Origin: DATIKM01 sp035477595
Lineage (GTDB): Bacteria > Armatimonadota > Chthonomonadetes > Chthonomonadales > CAJBBX01
Length of the DNA: 64,000 nucleotides
Reading direction: 5' to 3'
Assembly (NCBI GenBank): GCA_035477595.1
Contig: DATIKM010000144.1
Span: 21,675 to 85,674, forward strand
This document shows positions 56,319 to 64,000 of this stretch, one piece after another. A program made the translations under genes and the position numbers. The first letter of the stretch is position 1; every line of letters begins with the position of its first letter. The notes below the pieces were generated by a model. That model saw only the letters and a list, made by a program, of their open reading frames with translations, searched no databases and was not told the origin of the DNA.

Positions 56319-58004
56319 GTGATTACCGACCAACTCGCTTCCGCCGTTCGGGCCGCTCTGGATGCCGCCCATGACGCAGGCGAACTGACGCTCGGATCGG
56401 CGGGAATAGAGGTCTCGTTCGAGCCGCCTCGCAGCAAGGAACACGGCGACTACGCCAGCAACGTCGCGCTCACACTGGCGCGGCGCGCTGGCCTGCCGCC
56501 TCTGGAGGTCGCGGAGCGCATAGCGCGCCGCATGGACCTGATGGGGGGCGTGATCGACCGCGTCGATGTGGCAGGACCTGGGTTCCTCAACTTCCACCTG
56601 AAGCCGGGCTGGCTCCACGACAAGCTTGTGCAGATCGAGGCAGAAGGCGAGGGCTACGGCCGGTCGAGCGGGCGCGCGGGAGAGCGCACGCTCATTGAGT
56701 TCGTGTCCGCAAACCCCACTGGCCCCATCAGCGTGGTGAACGGCAGGGCCGCGGCGCTTGGCGACTCGCTGGCGAACCTGTTGGCGGCGTGCGGCGCCGA
56801 GGTGGACCGCGAGTTCTACGTGAACGATGCGCTGAACTCGACGCAGCTCGATCTGATGGGCCAGTCGCTTGCGGCCCGCTATCTGCAGCAGCTCGGCGAG
56901 CCGGCCGAGATGCCGGATGATGGGTACCACGGCGAGTATGTTGTGGAGATCGCCAAGGCGATCGTACAGGAAGCGGGCAGGCGATACGCCGATCTGCCCG
57001 AGTCCGATCGGGCGCGCACGTTCCGCGACCTCGCGGCTGCGCGGATGGTCGAGCAGCAGCGAGGCGACCTGCTCGCGTTCGGCGTCGTGTACGACGCCTG
57101 GTACTACGAGAGCGCCCTCTACCGCGACGGGCTTGTGCGCCAGGCGATCGAAGAGATGCGCGACCGGGGGCAGGCCTACGAGAAGGACGGCGCGCTCTGG
57201 CTGAAGTCGATGGAGCTTGCGGGCGACGACCAGGACCGTGTCCTCGTCCGCTCCAACGAGCGCGAGACGTACGTCGCCGCGGACGCCGCCTACCACGCCG
57301 GCAAGTTCGCGCGCGGGTACAACCGTCTGATCAACATCTGGGGCGCGGACCACCACGGCTACGTGGCGCGCCTCAAGGCAGGGATTGCCGCCCTTGGCCA
57401 CGACGCCGACCGCTGCGAGATCATACTCACCCAGATGGTGATGCTCGTGCGCGACGGTGAGCCCGTGCGCGGATCGAAGCGTGCGGGTGACATCATCCCG
57501 CTGTCGGACCTCGTGGAGGAGATCGGGGCGGACGCGGCGCGCTACTACTTCCTACTCAACTCCTACGACACCACGTCCACGTTCGACCTGGAGCTGGCGA
57601 AGCGGCAAAGCAACGAGAACCCGGTCTACTACGCACAGTACGCGCACGCCCGCTGCCGGAGCGTCGAGGCACGCGCGCGGGAACTGGGTGTCGCGCCTCC
57701 GCCAGCCTCCGAGGTAAGGCGCGATCTACTGACCCACCCGAAGGAGCTCGACCTGTTGCGCAAGCTCGCCGACTTCCCGGACGAGGTCGCGCTGGCCGCC
57801 GAGATGCTGGCGCCGCACCGCCTCACGGCGTTCATGCGGGAGATCGGGCAGGCGCTGCACCAGTTCTACGAGGAGTGCCCCGCGCTCAAGGAGGGGGTGC
57901 CCGCAGAACTGCGCGACGCCCGGCTGTCTCTGTTCAGCGCGACCCGGATCGTGGTCCGGAACCTGCTCGCGCTCCTTGGGGTGTCGGCGCCCGACCGGAT
58001 GTAG
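56319..58004 (+). CDS. argS: Arginyl-tRNA synthetase
   Basis: The 561-residue class I synthetase has the Arg_tRNA_synt_N domain (ASNVALTLARRAGLPP), catalytic Rossmann domain and anticodon-binding DALR domain (residues about 450-561). The HIGH motif region reads ANPTGPISVVNGRAAALGD: the usual H-x-G-H is SVVN. The KMSKS loop is GSKRAGDIIPLSDLVEEIG, lacking M but keeping S-K-R. Both occur as variants in some bacterial ArgRS lineages. The start is GTG 56319. The last 71 nt are shared with the end of the DUF4091 gene on the other strand. Confidence 0.95.
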   Translation: MITDQLASAVRAALDAAHDAGELTLGSAGIEVSFEPPRSKEHGDYASNVALTLARRAGLPPLEVAERIARRMDLMGGVIDRVDVAGPGFLNFHLKPGWLHDKLVQIEAEGEGYGRSSGRAGERTLIEFVSANPTGPISVVNGRAAALGDSLANLLAACGAEVDREFYVNDALNSTQLDLMGQSLAARYLQQLGEPAEMPDDGYHGEYVVEIAKAIVQEAGRRYADLPESDRARTFRDLAAARMVEQQRGDLLAFGVVYDAWYYESALYRDGLVRQAIEEMRDRGQAYEKDGALWLKSMELAGDDQDRVLVRSNERETYVAADAAYHAGKFARGYNRLINIWGADHHGYVARLKAGIAALGHDADRCEIILTQMVMLVRDGEPVRGSKRAGDIIPLSDLVEEIGADAARYYFLLNSYDTTSTFDLELAKRQSNENPVYYAQYAHARCRSVEARARELGVAPPPASEVRRDLLTHPKELDLLRKLADFPDEVALAAEMLAPHRLTAFMREIGQALHQFYEECPALKEGVPAELRDARLSLFSATRIVVRNLLALLGVSAPDRM

Positions 58005-60549
58005 CCCTGGGCGTCGGCGCCGCCGTGCGCAGGAGCTCCGCTGCGACCGCCGCGCGGAGCTCCGCGAGCGCGTGCGGGTTGGGTGGGTCGATCTGCAGCG
58101 TGCCGGCGTCCTCGGCATAGCGCTCCGCCTGCACGCCCGCCAGCCAAGGCATGGACCGCAGTGTGGCCTCCATGCGCTCGCGGCTCCAGCCTCGGGCCCT
58201 GGCCAGCAGCAGCAGGTACTCGGCGTCCTGCTGGCCGCGGCGCAGCGCCTTCAGCCGCAGGCTGGCAAGCGGACCGCGCACGCCGAACCGTTCTCCGGGG
58301 TAGAGCAGCGTCGTGGGAGTCGGCTGGTCGAAGCTCTGGTCGCCGCCCAGGCTGTTCCACGGCACCACGCCGTCCGCCCCGGCAGCGAGCGCGGCAATGC
58401 ACCACGTGACCCCCCGCTCGTTCGGAGCGCCGACGGCGTTCGCCTCGGCGTAGTGCCAGAGCCGAACGCCCCATCGCCGCTGCATGTCGCGGCAACGGTC
58501 GTTGTAGTGCAGCAGCGCTCCCGAGACACACATGAGGTCCACCAGGTCGTCTAGCCAGTCGCGCTGCCACTGCGGACGTGAGACGTCGGCTCGGAAGATA
58601 AGGTTGGGCAGAGGCCTGCCCCCAGGAGAAGCCGACCGCACCGCGTCCCGGAAGAGCCCCGCAAACCATCGCAGCGCGAGCCAATCGTCGCGGTGCATCG
58701 GTTCGTCAAGCAACCACCACGAGGACCCGCGCCCGCTCTGGGCCGGGTCGCGGAAGTAGTACTTGTTGTTCAGGTAGAAGTGGAACCGCGTCCGGCTCCA
58801 TCCCTTCCGCGCGATGTGGCGGGCGAACTCCGCGCTGGCGGAGCGGAACGCCGCGGCGAACTCGCCGCTGAAGGCGCGCTCGATCGGCGGCGCCAGCATC
58901 GCGTGCTCGGCTACGGACTCCGGGTACGCGGTGGTAGACGCGCGAAAAGCGTAGTGCTCGCGGATGGAGGCAGGCCATCCCTCGTGGAGCGGCAGGTAGG
59001 CGTGCGTCAGGGGCACGCCGCGCCGCGGCATGTCGGCGAATGCGGAGCCGTCGAAGTAGCGCCCGTGGCGTGCGTCGAACGCCGACCAGTCCGCGACCCG
59101 CAGGTCTGCGCCGGCGCCCTCAATCCTGGGCACGTAGTCGCGGTTGGCGGCGCCCGACTGGCTGTAGGGGAGTATGGCCAGCGTGGCCCGATGCGCGTGC
59201 GCCATGCGGTGGAACCTCAGCTCCATCTCCGCGTCGCCGGGCGGGCTGTACGCGTTGAGGCTGACCTCGAAGCCGAGCGTGTCCGGCAGCCGCACCGGCA
59301 GGACGCGCAGGGCGACTGGTACGCGCACGGGTGCGCTGCCCTCAGTCGTCACGATGACGGCGCCGGTGTACTCGCCGGGCGGTGTCCCGTGTGGCACATA
59401 GAGGTCTACCCACACCGCCTGGTTCCGCTGGCCCTCGATGTTGTTTCGCTCATCAGGGATCCGGAACGCGCCGCTCGCCGGGATCACCACCTCGCCGTTC
59501 CATCGCCCATCCCGGACATACCAGACACGGCCAATCTCCGCCCTACTCATGTCGAGGCGCGCGCCGCCCGGGCCGGTGAACGGCGCCATGCGGACGCCGA
59601 AGGTCACGGGCGTCACGGTCCGGTGCTCCACAATGACCTGAAAGGCTACGAACTCGTTCTGTGCGGACTGCAGACGGATGCGCCGGCCGTCCCAGACTGG
59701 GCTTGCCTTCCGCTGGCCGCCGGGCGCTCCGATGTCGCCGCCGTCGATCGGGTCCACTTTGCGCAGGTCCTCGACCGCCCACAGGCGCAGGGAGCGCGTC
59801 TCCATGGCGGGCGCCATGCCGCCCGGCGGCGCAAGCCACCCCGCCGGAGGCCGCGGGAGCCTGCCTGCCGAAACGGGCGCCGCGGCAGCGGGTCTCGCAG
59901 GGCCGGCGCTCCGCGGCGCGTCTTGCTCGCCGGGAGCGAAGGTCACGAGGAAGTGCGGCGCGTACGCGGTCTGCTCCCGGGAGTGCACGTCGTTGTTCGC
60001 GCGCGTCTGCCCTTTCTCGTCCGTCACGGCGAGGCCGTGCGAGCCGCCGCGTGCCACCTCCTCAAGCAGGTCGCCCGGCACATCGACCTCGATCCAGCCG
60101 TCTGCCGCGGCCCGGATGTCGGCGTAGGCCATGCGCGTCCCGGCAGCCGTGAACGCGGCGCCGGTGAAGTCGCCGGGCCGCTCGGGTGACCACCGCGCAT
60201 CGCTGCCGTTGGGTGAGCGAAACGTTGCCCCGTCGCGTGATTCGGTGCCTGCACCCGATCCCTCCGACCACGGCGTGGCGACGGTGGAGATGCCCAGCGT
60301 GCGCAGCCGGACGGGTCCGGCGGTGTGCAGCCGCAGCACGGCGGAGGCGACCCGTCGGCCCCTCAGCGCCTGCGCGTCGGGCATGAGCAGCATCCACATC
60401 TCGATGCCCTTGAGGCGGATGCGCCGGCTCCTGCCGTAGTTGAGGCTCACCTCCGCCGGATAGGAGCTCAGGTTCGTGTCGGCGACGATCGCCACCCTCA
60501 CTGGCGGTTCGGCCTGCGGGGGGACGGCGGCCACGAGCGGGAGAAGCAT
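57934..60549 (-). CDS. Secreted DUF4091 glycoside hydrolase-like protein
   Basis: The 871-residue protein has a short hydrophobic signal-like N-terminus (MLLPLVAAVPPQAEPPV), weaker than usual. Residues about 15-160 resemble a CBM96/DNRLRE-type module (VADTNLSSY..., ASAVLRLHTAGPVRLRTLGIS). The barrel-type domain (about 260-800) carries the features of DUF4091: RFHFYLNNKYYFRDP, SSWWLLDEPMHRDDW, LWHYAEANAVGAPNERGVTW and LASLRLKALRRGQQDAEYLLLL. Such proteins are predicted hydrolases of unknown substrate. ATG 60549 follows GGAGGATCGCC. The 3' end overlaps argS by 71 bp. Confidence 0.82.
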   Translation of the reverse strand: MLLPLVAAVPPQAEPPVRVAIVADTNLSSYPAEVSLNYGRSRRIRLKGIEMWMLLMPDAQALRGRRVASAVLRLHTAGPVRLRTLGISTVATPWSEGSGAGTESRDGATFRSPNGSDARWSPERPGDFTGAAFTAAGTRMAYADIRAAADGWIEVDVPGDLLEEVARGGSHGLAVTDEKGQTRANNDVHSREQTAYAPHFLVTFAPGEQDAPRSAGPARPAAAAPVSAGRLPRPPAGWLAPPGGMAPAMETRSLRLWAVEDLRKVDPIDGGDIGAPGGQRKASPVWDGRRIRLQSAQNEFVAFQVIVEHRTVTPVTFGVRMAPFTGPGGARLDMSRAEIGRVWYVRDGRWNGEVVIPASGAFRIPDERNNIEGQRNQAVWVDLYVPHGTPPGEYTGAVIVTTEGSAPVRVPVALRVLPVRLPDTLGFEVSLNAYSPPGDAEMELRFHRMAHAHRATLAILPYSQSGAANRDYVPRIEGAGADLRVADWSAFDARHGRYFDGSAFADMPRRGVPLTHAYLPLHEGWPASIREHYAFRASTTAYPESVAEHAMLAPPIERAFSGEFAAAFRSASAEFARHIARKGWSRTRFHFYLNNKYYFRDPAQSGRGSSWWLLDEPMHRDDWLALRWFAGLFRDAVRSASPGGRPLPNLIFRADVSRPQWQRDWLDDLVDLMCVSGALLHYNDRCRDMQRRWGVRLWHYAEANAVGAPNERGVTWCIAALAAGADGVVPWNSLGGDQSFDQPTPTTLLYPGERFGVRGPLASLRLKALRRGQQDAEYLLLLARARGWSRERMEATLRSMPWLAGVQAERYAEDAGTLQIDPPNPHALAELRAAVAAELLRTAAPTPRATSGRAPTPQGARAGSGPRSGSR

Positions 60550-60694
60550 GGCGATCCTCCGGGTGCGGCGATGCAACTCCTGTTCGCCACCCGCGCGCGG
60601 CCTCCTGCCTGATGGCAGGATCGAGGCAGCCGACCTTCGAAATGGCGGTCGCGCTGGCGGTGCTCCGCTGGACGCCACGACCCTGGGGGATGCC

Positions 60695-61726
60695 ATGCTT
60701 GCCGCGGTGCTGACGGATTTCGAACGGCTGGAGCTGCAGGAGTGGCCCACCCCGGAACCCGGGCCCGGCGAAGCGCTCGTGCGCATCCGCGCCTGCGGGT
60801 TCTGTGCAACGGACTACAAGGCCATCACTGGCCGACGGCGCAACGTTCGGTTCCCGGCTATCGTGGGGCACGAGCCCGCGGGAGTGGTCGCTGCGGTCGG
60901 GCAGGGGGTCCGGTCGGTGCGCGAGGGCGACGAGGTCATCGTGCAGCCGAGCGGCTTCTGCGGCTTCTGCGTCGCGTGCCGGCGGGGCGACACCCACTAC
61001 TGCAACGACGGGTACACGACGGGAGGCGACGGACCGGATGACACGCGGCTGGGCAGCTTCGCCGAGTACACAGTGGTCGCGGAGACATCGCTCTTCCCGA
61101 AGCCGCCGTGCATCAGCTTCGATGCGGCGTGTCAGACGGAGCCTGTGAGCGGGGCGTGGAAGGGCGTCATCCACAAGTCCGAGATGCAGGTGGGCGATGA
61201 CGTGGTGGTCATCGGCACGGGCGGCATTGGCATCTACTGCCTGATGGTGGCCCGGGCGGCCGGTGCAGGGCGGCTGGTCGCGGTAGACCTAAGCGAGTAC
61301 GCGCTGGCCACGGCGCGGCGGCTGGGCGCCACGCACACCGTCAACGCGTCGGCGGGCGACGCACGCGCGGCCATCGCAGACATCCTGCCCGACGGGCCCG
61401 ACCTCGTCGTCGAAGCGGCAGGTCCGATCGAGGCCGTCCGGCTGATGGTGAGCCTGCTGCGGCGCGGCACACGCTGGAACGTGTTCGGCATCACGACGCA
61501 CGAGACGTTCGAGCTGGACGGCGGGCTGACCCACTTCCTCGAGGCCAGGATGGACGCGAGCTTCGGCACCAGCCCGCTCGCCATGACACAGGCGATTCGC
61601 CTCATCGAGCGCGGCCTCGTCGATCCAGAGCAGGCGATCTCGCACCGGTTCGCGCTTGCAGACATTCACGGCGCCGTCGAGGCGATGGGCGCTCCGGATC
61701 GCAACAAGGTGATCATCCATCCGTAG
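60695..61726 (+). CDS. Zinc-dependent medium-chain alcohol dehydrogenase
   Basis: The 343-residue MDR enzyme has the catalytic zinc ligands C and D in ACGFCATDYKAI and the GHEPAG glutamate/histidine, the four structural-zinc cysteines in CGFC-x2-C-x7-C (residues about 86-101) and the NAD-binding GTGGIGIYC. Close to sorbitol/threonine-type dehydrogenases acting on polyols or sugar alcohols. The start ATG 60695 is preceded by CCTGGGGG. An SDR gene follows after 17 bp. Together they may oxidise and re-reduce a polyol. Confidence 0.88.
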   Translation: MLAAVLTDFERLELQEWPTPEPGPGEALVRIRACGFCATDYKAITGRRRNVRFPAIVGHEPAGVVAAVGQGVRSVREGDEVIVQPSGFCGFCVACRRGDTHYCNDGYTTGGDGPDDTRLGSFAEYTVVAETSLFPKPPCISFDAACQTEPVSGAWKGVIHKSEMQVGDDVVVIGTGGIGIYCLMVARAAGAGRLVAVDLSEYALATARRLGATHTVNASAGDARAAIADILPDGPDLVVEAAGPIEAVRLMVSLLRRGTRWNVFGITTHETFELDGGLTHFLEARMDASFGTSPLAMTQAIRLIERGLVDPEQAISHRFALADIHGAVEAMGAPDRNKVIIHP

Positions 61727-61743
61727 GAGGGCGGGAGGCGCCC

Positions 61744-62490
61744 ATGGAAGGGCAGTTCGAGGAGCGCGTTGTCGTCGTTACCGGCGGCTCCGCCGGGATT
61801 GGCCTGGCCCTCTGTCGCGCATTCGTCGCGGCAGGCGCTGAGGTATGGTTCTGTGCACGCGGTGCGGAGCGCGGACGGAGCGCTGCGGAGGAGTTGGGCG
61901 CGCGGGCGCACTTCGTGAAGGCCGACGTTGCCGATGCGGCAAGCGTGGAGGGGTTCGCGCGCACCGTCGCCAGGTCGGCCCGGGCCGTCGACTATCTGGT
62001 GAACAACGCGGCGGTCGACGACCGTATCCCGTTCGACGCGGCCAGCCCGGGCGAGATCGACCGCATGTTGGGCGCCAACCTGCGCTCCGTAATCCTCGTC
62101 ACGCGCGCGTTCCTCGAGCCGCTCCGAGCGGGGCGGGGCCGCGCCATCGTGAACGTGGTGTCCACAAACTACCTGCTGGGGCTGGCGCCCTTCTCGCTCT
62201 ACAACGCCGCCAAGAGCGGGATCGTGGGCTTCACGCGGTCGCTTGCGCGCGAGCTGGGCGCAGAGGGCATCCGCGCCAACATGGTCAGCCCGGGCTGGGT
62301 GATGACCGAGAAGCAGCTCCGTGAGCACGTCACGCAGCGCGATCAGGGCGACTTGCTCGAGGCGCAGGCGCTGAAGTTCCTGCTCACCGAGGACGACATC
62401 GTCGCACCCGTGCTCTTCCTGCTAGGAGATGGCGCGCGCGCGATCACGGGGCAGAATCTGATCGTCGACGCCGGCAAGGTGATGGTCTGA
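61744..62490 (+). CDS. SDR-family oxidoreductase
   Basis: The 248-residue classical SDR has VVTGGSAGIGLAL, the VNNAAVD motif, Ser in VVSTNYLL and the YNAAKSG catalytic Y-x-x-x-K. The C-terminus ends ITGQNLIVDAGKVMV as in FabG-like enzymes. It follows the zinc dehydrogenase by 17 bp with a GGAGGGCGGGAGG region upstream, so the two are co-expressed. Substrate unknown; a polyol or sugar acid is likely. Confidence 0.88.
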   Translation: MEGQFEERVVVVTGGSAGIGLALCRAFVAAGAEVWFCARGAERGRSAAEELGARAHFVKADVADAASVEGFARTVARSARAVDYLVNNAAVDDRIPFDAASPGEIDRMLGANLRSVILVTRAFLEPLRAGRGRAIVNVVSTNYLLGLAPFSLYNAAKSGIVGFTRSLARELGAEGIRANMVSPGWVMTEKQLREHVTQRDQGDLLEAQALKFLLTEDDIVAPVLFLLGDGARAITGQNLIVDAGKVMV

Positions 62491-62503
62491 GTTGCCGAGG
62501 GTG

Positions 62504-63406
62504 TCAGCCCGCCGGCGTCGACGGCGGGGCAGGCGCCCGCCCGGCCCGCTCGGCGGCGTACTGGCGTGCGGTGAGGAACCGGATGCCGAGCCCGGCCGCG
62601 CAGGGCACGATGTCGCGAATCCACGACGCCTTCCGCTCAAACCCCTCTTCGGTGGCGCTTCCGTGGTCGTGCGAGGCCATCGACCAGACGAGCCCTCGCG
62701 CCGCGACCGTCTCCGCCACCGCCCGCAAGTGGTCCGTGTAGCGTTCCCCTGGTTGCCGCACCGCGAACTGCTCCCACAGGAAGTCGTCCTGGTAGTCGTG
62801 GACCAGTATCTCGAGGATGTCCTGGAAGCCCTGCGCGGCATAGGCGAACGGCTGCCACTCGAGAGGTACCGGCTGGGAGTCCTCTGCGTTCCGGCCAAAG
62901 GTGCGGAGTATGCGGAATCCGTGTCGGTGCACGATCTCCAGAAGGTCGGGGCGGTCGCCCAGGCCTCGGTAGTAGCACCAGGGGCCCGTCAACGCCTCCG
63001 CGCGCCGACCCAGGATCTGCAGGAAGGCCGACTGGGCGCGCGCGAGGTCGGCGTCGATCTCCTCTGTGGAGGCTCCGCGCACCATCTGGTACGGCGACCC
63101 GCAAGCCTCAGCGGCGTGCGGGGGGAAGCGCGTCAGGATCGTCTTCAGCAGCAGGTGCGCGTGGGTGTGGGACTGGATGTCGACGAGGGGGTGTGCGTCG
63201 GCGTGGCGGAACCGGTCCGGCCACCGCTCGAGTGTCCTGCCCGTGACGTACCAGGTAACCGGCACGCCCAGTCGATCGACGAGGGGAAGTCCGCGCTCGA
63301 CGAACCCGGCGGCGTTCTCGTCGGCCGTCTCCACGTCGATCCCCAGCAGTATGGTGCCCGGCAGGGCTTCACTCCTCGCCAGTGGCGATGACGTCTGGCT
63401 CGTCAC
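62504..63406 (-). CDS. Polysaccharide deacetylase-family (NodB-like) protein
   Basis: The 300-residue protein has the NodB core: TILLGIDVETADEN (aspartate pair), VTWYVTGRTLERWPDRF, IQSHTHAHLLL (metal H-x-x-x-H motif as SHTHAH) and ILRTFGRNAED. The C-terminal part (LEILVHDYQDDFLWEQF) has an acidic motif. It acts on N-acetylated or O-acetylated glycans; no signal peptide is visible. GTG 63406 was chosen because an AGGAGG lies 9 nt upstream; the frame continues upstream without homology. Divergent from the kinase-like gene, with a palindrome between them. Confidence 0.8.
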   Translation of the reverse strand: MTSQTSSPLARSEALPGTILLGIDVETADENAAGFVERGLPLVDRLGVPVTWYVTGRTLERWPDRFRHADAHPLVDIQSHTHAHLLLKTILTRFPPHAAEACGSPYQMVRGASTEEIDADLARAQSAFLQILGRRAEALTGPWCYYRGLGDRPDLLEIVHRHGFRILRTFGRNAEDSQPVPLEWQPFAYAAQGFQDILEILVHDYQDDFLWEQFAVRQPGERYTDHLRAVAETVAARGLVWSMASHDHGSATEEGFERKASWIRDIVPCAAGLGIRFLTARQYAAERAGRAPAPPSTPAG

Positions 63407-63465
63407 GTGGTCGTACCTCCTGACGTGCGCGCCGCGCCTGGCTGGGCGCGGTCGCGCCATGTTCC

Positions 63466-63484
63466 GGCGCGCTCAGAGCGCGCC
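63466..63484. promoter_or_regulatory. Perfect 9+1+9 palindrome in the divergent region
   Basis: GGCGCGCTC, one A, GAGCGCGCC. It lies 60 bp upstream of the deacetylase start and 58 bp before the -35 of the kinase-like promoter. Candidate operator; evidence is symmetry only, in a GC-rich background. Confidence 0.4.
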
Positions 63485-63541
63485 GCCGGCCCGCGCTCGG
63501 TCGCTCGTGCGGCAGTACGCACCGCACATTGGACCCACTCC

Positions 63542-63570
63542 TTGATGCAACCCTCCGGCTGTTGTACAAT
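63542..63570 (+). promoter_or_regulatory. Sigma70-type promoter of the cytidylate-kinase-like gene
   Basis: TTGATG (63542-63547) and TACAAT (63565-63570) with exactly 17 bp between. Start near 63577, a leader of about 49 nt, and a GGAGG site before the ATG. Confidence 0.75.
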
Positions 63571-63625
63571 GGGTAATCTTGGAGGCTCGCTCGTTGTCCT
63601 GCAACGCCGAGCGCGGAGGCCAGCA

Positions 63626-64000
63626 ATGAGGCTGTCGGGTGACGCCCGTCTCTCCGACCGTCGGGTGACCGAGTGGTTTCTGCGTGAGAAGGCTCGCAAG
63701 GAGCAGAAACCTGACCAGACGCCGGTCCCTCCGGCGATCATGCCGGTCATCACGATCTCGCGCGAGTATGGCGCGGGCGGCAGCACGATCGCGGAGATGC
63801 TCGCGCGCCAGCTCGGCGAGGGCTGGCAGGTCTGGGACCGCCAGGTTCTCAATGCTGTTGCCGAGAGCGGCCAACTGCGCAGCGACATGGCGGTGGTGCT
63901 CGACGAGCGCACCCAGACCTGGATCGAACGCATGGCGGCCAATCTGCTCAACGTGCGGACCACCGACCCGACCTTCTATCGTCAGCACCTGGCGCAGGTG
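63626..64000 (+). CDS. Cytidylate-kinase-like P-loop protein, truncated by window end
   Basis: The first 125 residues are present. VITISREYGAGGSTIAEMLARQLG (about 41-64) is the modified P-loop of the Cytidylate_kin2 family, followed by WQVWDRQVLNAVAESGQLRSD and a helix beginning VVLDERTQTWIERM. These proteins resemble cytidylate kinase but their substrate is not established. The 3' end is beyond the window. The ATG is preceded by CGGAGG and the promoter above is ideally placed. Confidence 0.85.
   Translation, partial: MRLSGDARLSDRRVTEWFLREKARKEQKPDQTPVPPAIMPVITISREYGAGGSTIAEMLARQLGEGWQVWDRQVLNAVAESGQLRSDMAVVLDERTQTWIERMAANLLNVRTTDPTFYRQHLAQV

Noticed and set aside
1..64000. Search for tRNA, rRNA, riboswitch and CRISPR elements
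   Set aside because: No cloverleaf with a GGTTCGAATCC-type T arm, no rRNA motifs and no repeat-spacer array was recognised by eye. A covariance-model scan would be needed to exclude small RNAs.

Overview
The window is a GC-rich (very high GC at third codon positions), gene-dense bacterial chromosome segment with no rRNA, tRNA, CRISPR array or intact insertion sequence that I could see. Coding content and style (many GTG/TTG starts, short 4-nt gene overlaps, numerous secreted glycoside-hydrolase-like proteins of the DUF6259, DUF4091, DUF6785, DUF1080, GHL6/GH42M, GxGYxYP and GH99-like types) resemble uncultured Armatimonadota, with Planctomycetota or Hydrogenedentes-like bacteria as alternatives. 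This is inference from gene families, not from a marker phylogeny.

Layout. 1-1274: a minus-strand operon of HIT-family hydrolase, family-4-like uracil-DNA glycosylase and a cut-off PBP4-like carboxypeptidase, with a clear promoter. 1354-9707: alpha/beta hydrolase, GH99-like protein, NPCBM-GH36 alpha-galactosidase, a small membrane protein and a GH3 enzyme. 10078-10818: TauE/SafE exporter. 11096-12330: a heavily decayed ABC-2 type exporter (ATPase and permease remnants). 12660-17680: GH57 branching-type enzyme and a DUF6259 hydrolase. 18126-20810: tightly overlapping M42 peptidase, pilin-like/T2SS-G-like protein and CapA-like phosphoesterase. 21073-23829: GH50-like hydrolase and rhodanese. 24040-28412: minus-strand cluster of ribokinase, frameshifted aldo-keto reductase, pectate-lyase-like protein and PfkB kinase, divergent from a GHL6/GH42M hydrolase. 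31106-35745: isoprenyl synthase, nitronate-monooxygenase-like protein, two coupled 39-residue ORFs and a DUF6785 membrane protein in one strand-consistent run. 35923-38037: DUF1080 protein, Gfo/Idh/MocA oxidoreductase and an alkyltransferase-like protein. 38233-44940: MATE exporter, four-cysteine mini-protein, mannonate-dehydratase-like enzyme with an SDR, and a GxGYxYP hydrolase. 45317-52625: the most striking unit, an operon of SorC regulator, PfkB sugar kinase, DUF4432 epimerase-like protein, an aldolase-fold protein lacking the usual Asp-His pair, and the E1alpha, E1beta and E2 subunits of a 2-oxoacid dehydrogenase. 52769-64000: a membrane-protein pair, ribosomal protein L28, a CBS-DUF1385 fusion, ArgRS with an altered HIGH motif, a DUF4091 hydrolase overlapping argS tail to tail, a zinc alcohol dehydrogenase with an SDR, a polysaccharide deacetylase and a truncated cytidylate-kinase-like gene.

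Together the genes describe a heterotroph that degrades complex glycans with periplasmic or secreted enzymes and channels unusual sugars or sugar acids through kinases, oxidoreductases, a dehydratase and an aldolase. Housekeeping genes (argS, rpmB, isoprenyl synthase, UDG) are scattered among them. The best candidate for an undescribed system is the SorC-kinase-epimerase-aldolase-2-oxoacid dehydrogenase operon at 45317-52625. The DUF1080-MocA module and the coupled mini-ORFs are smaller candidates.
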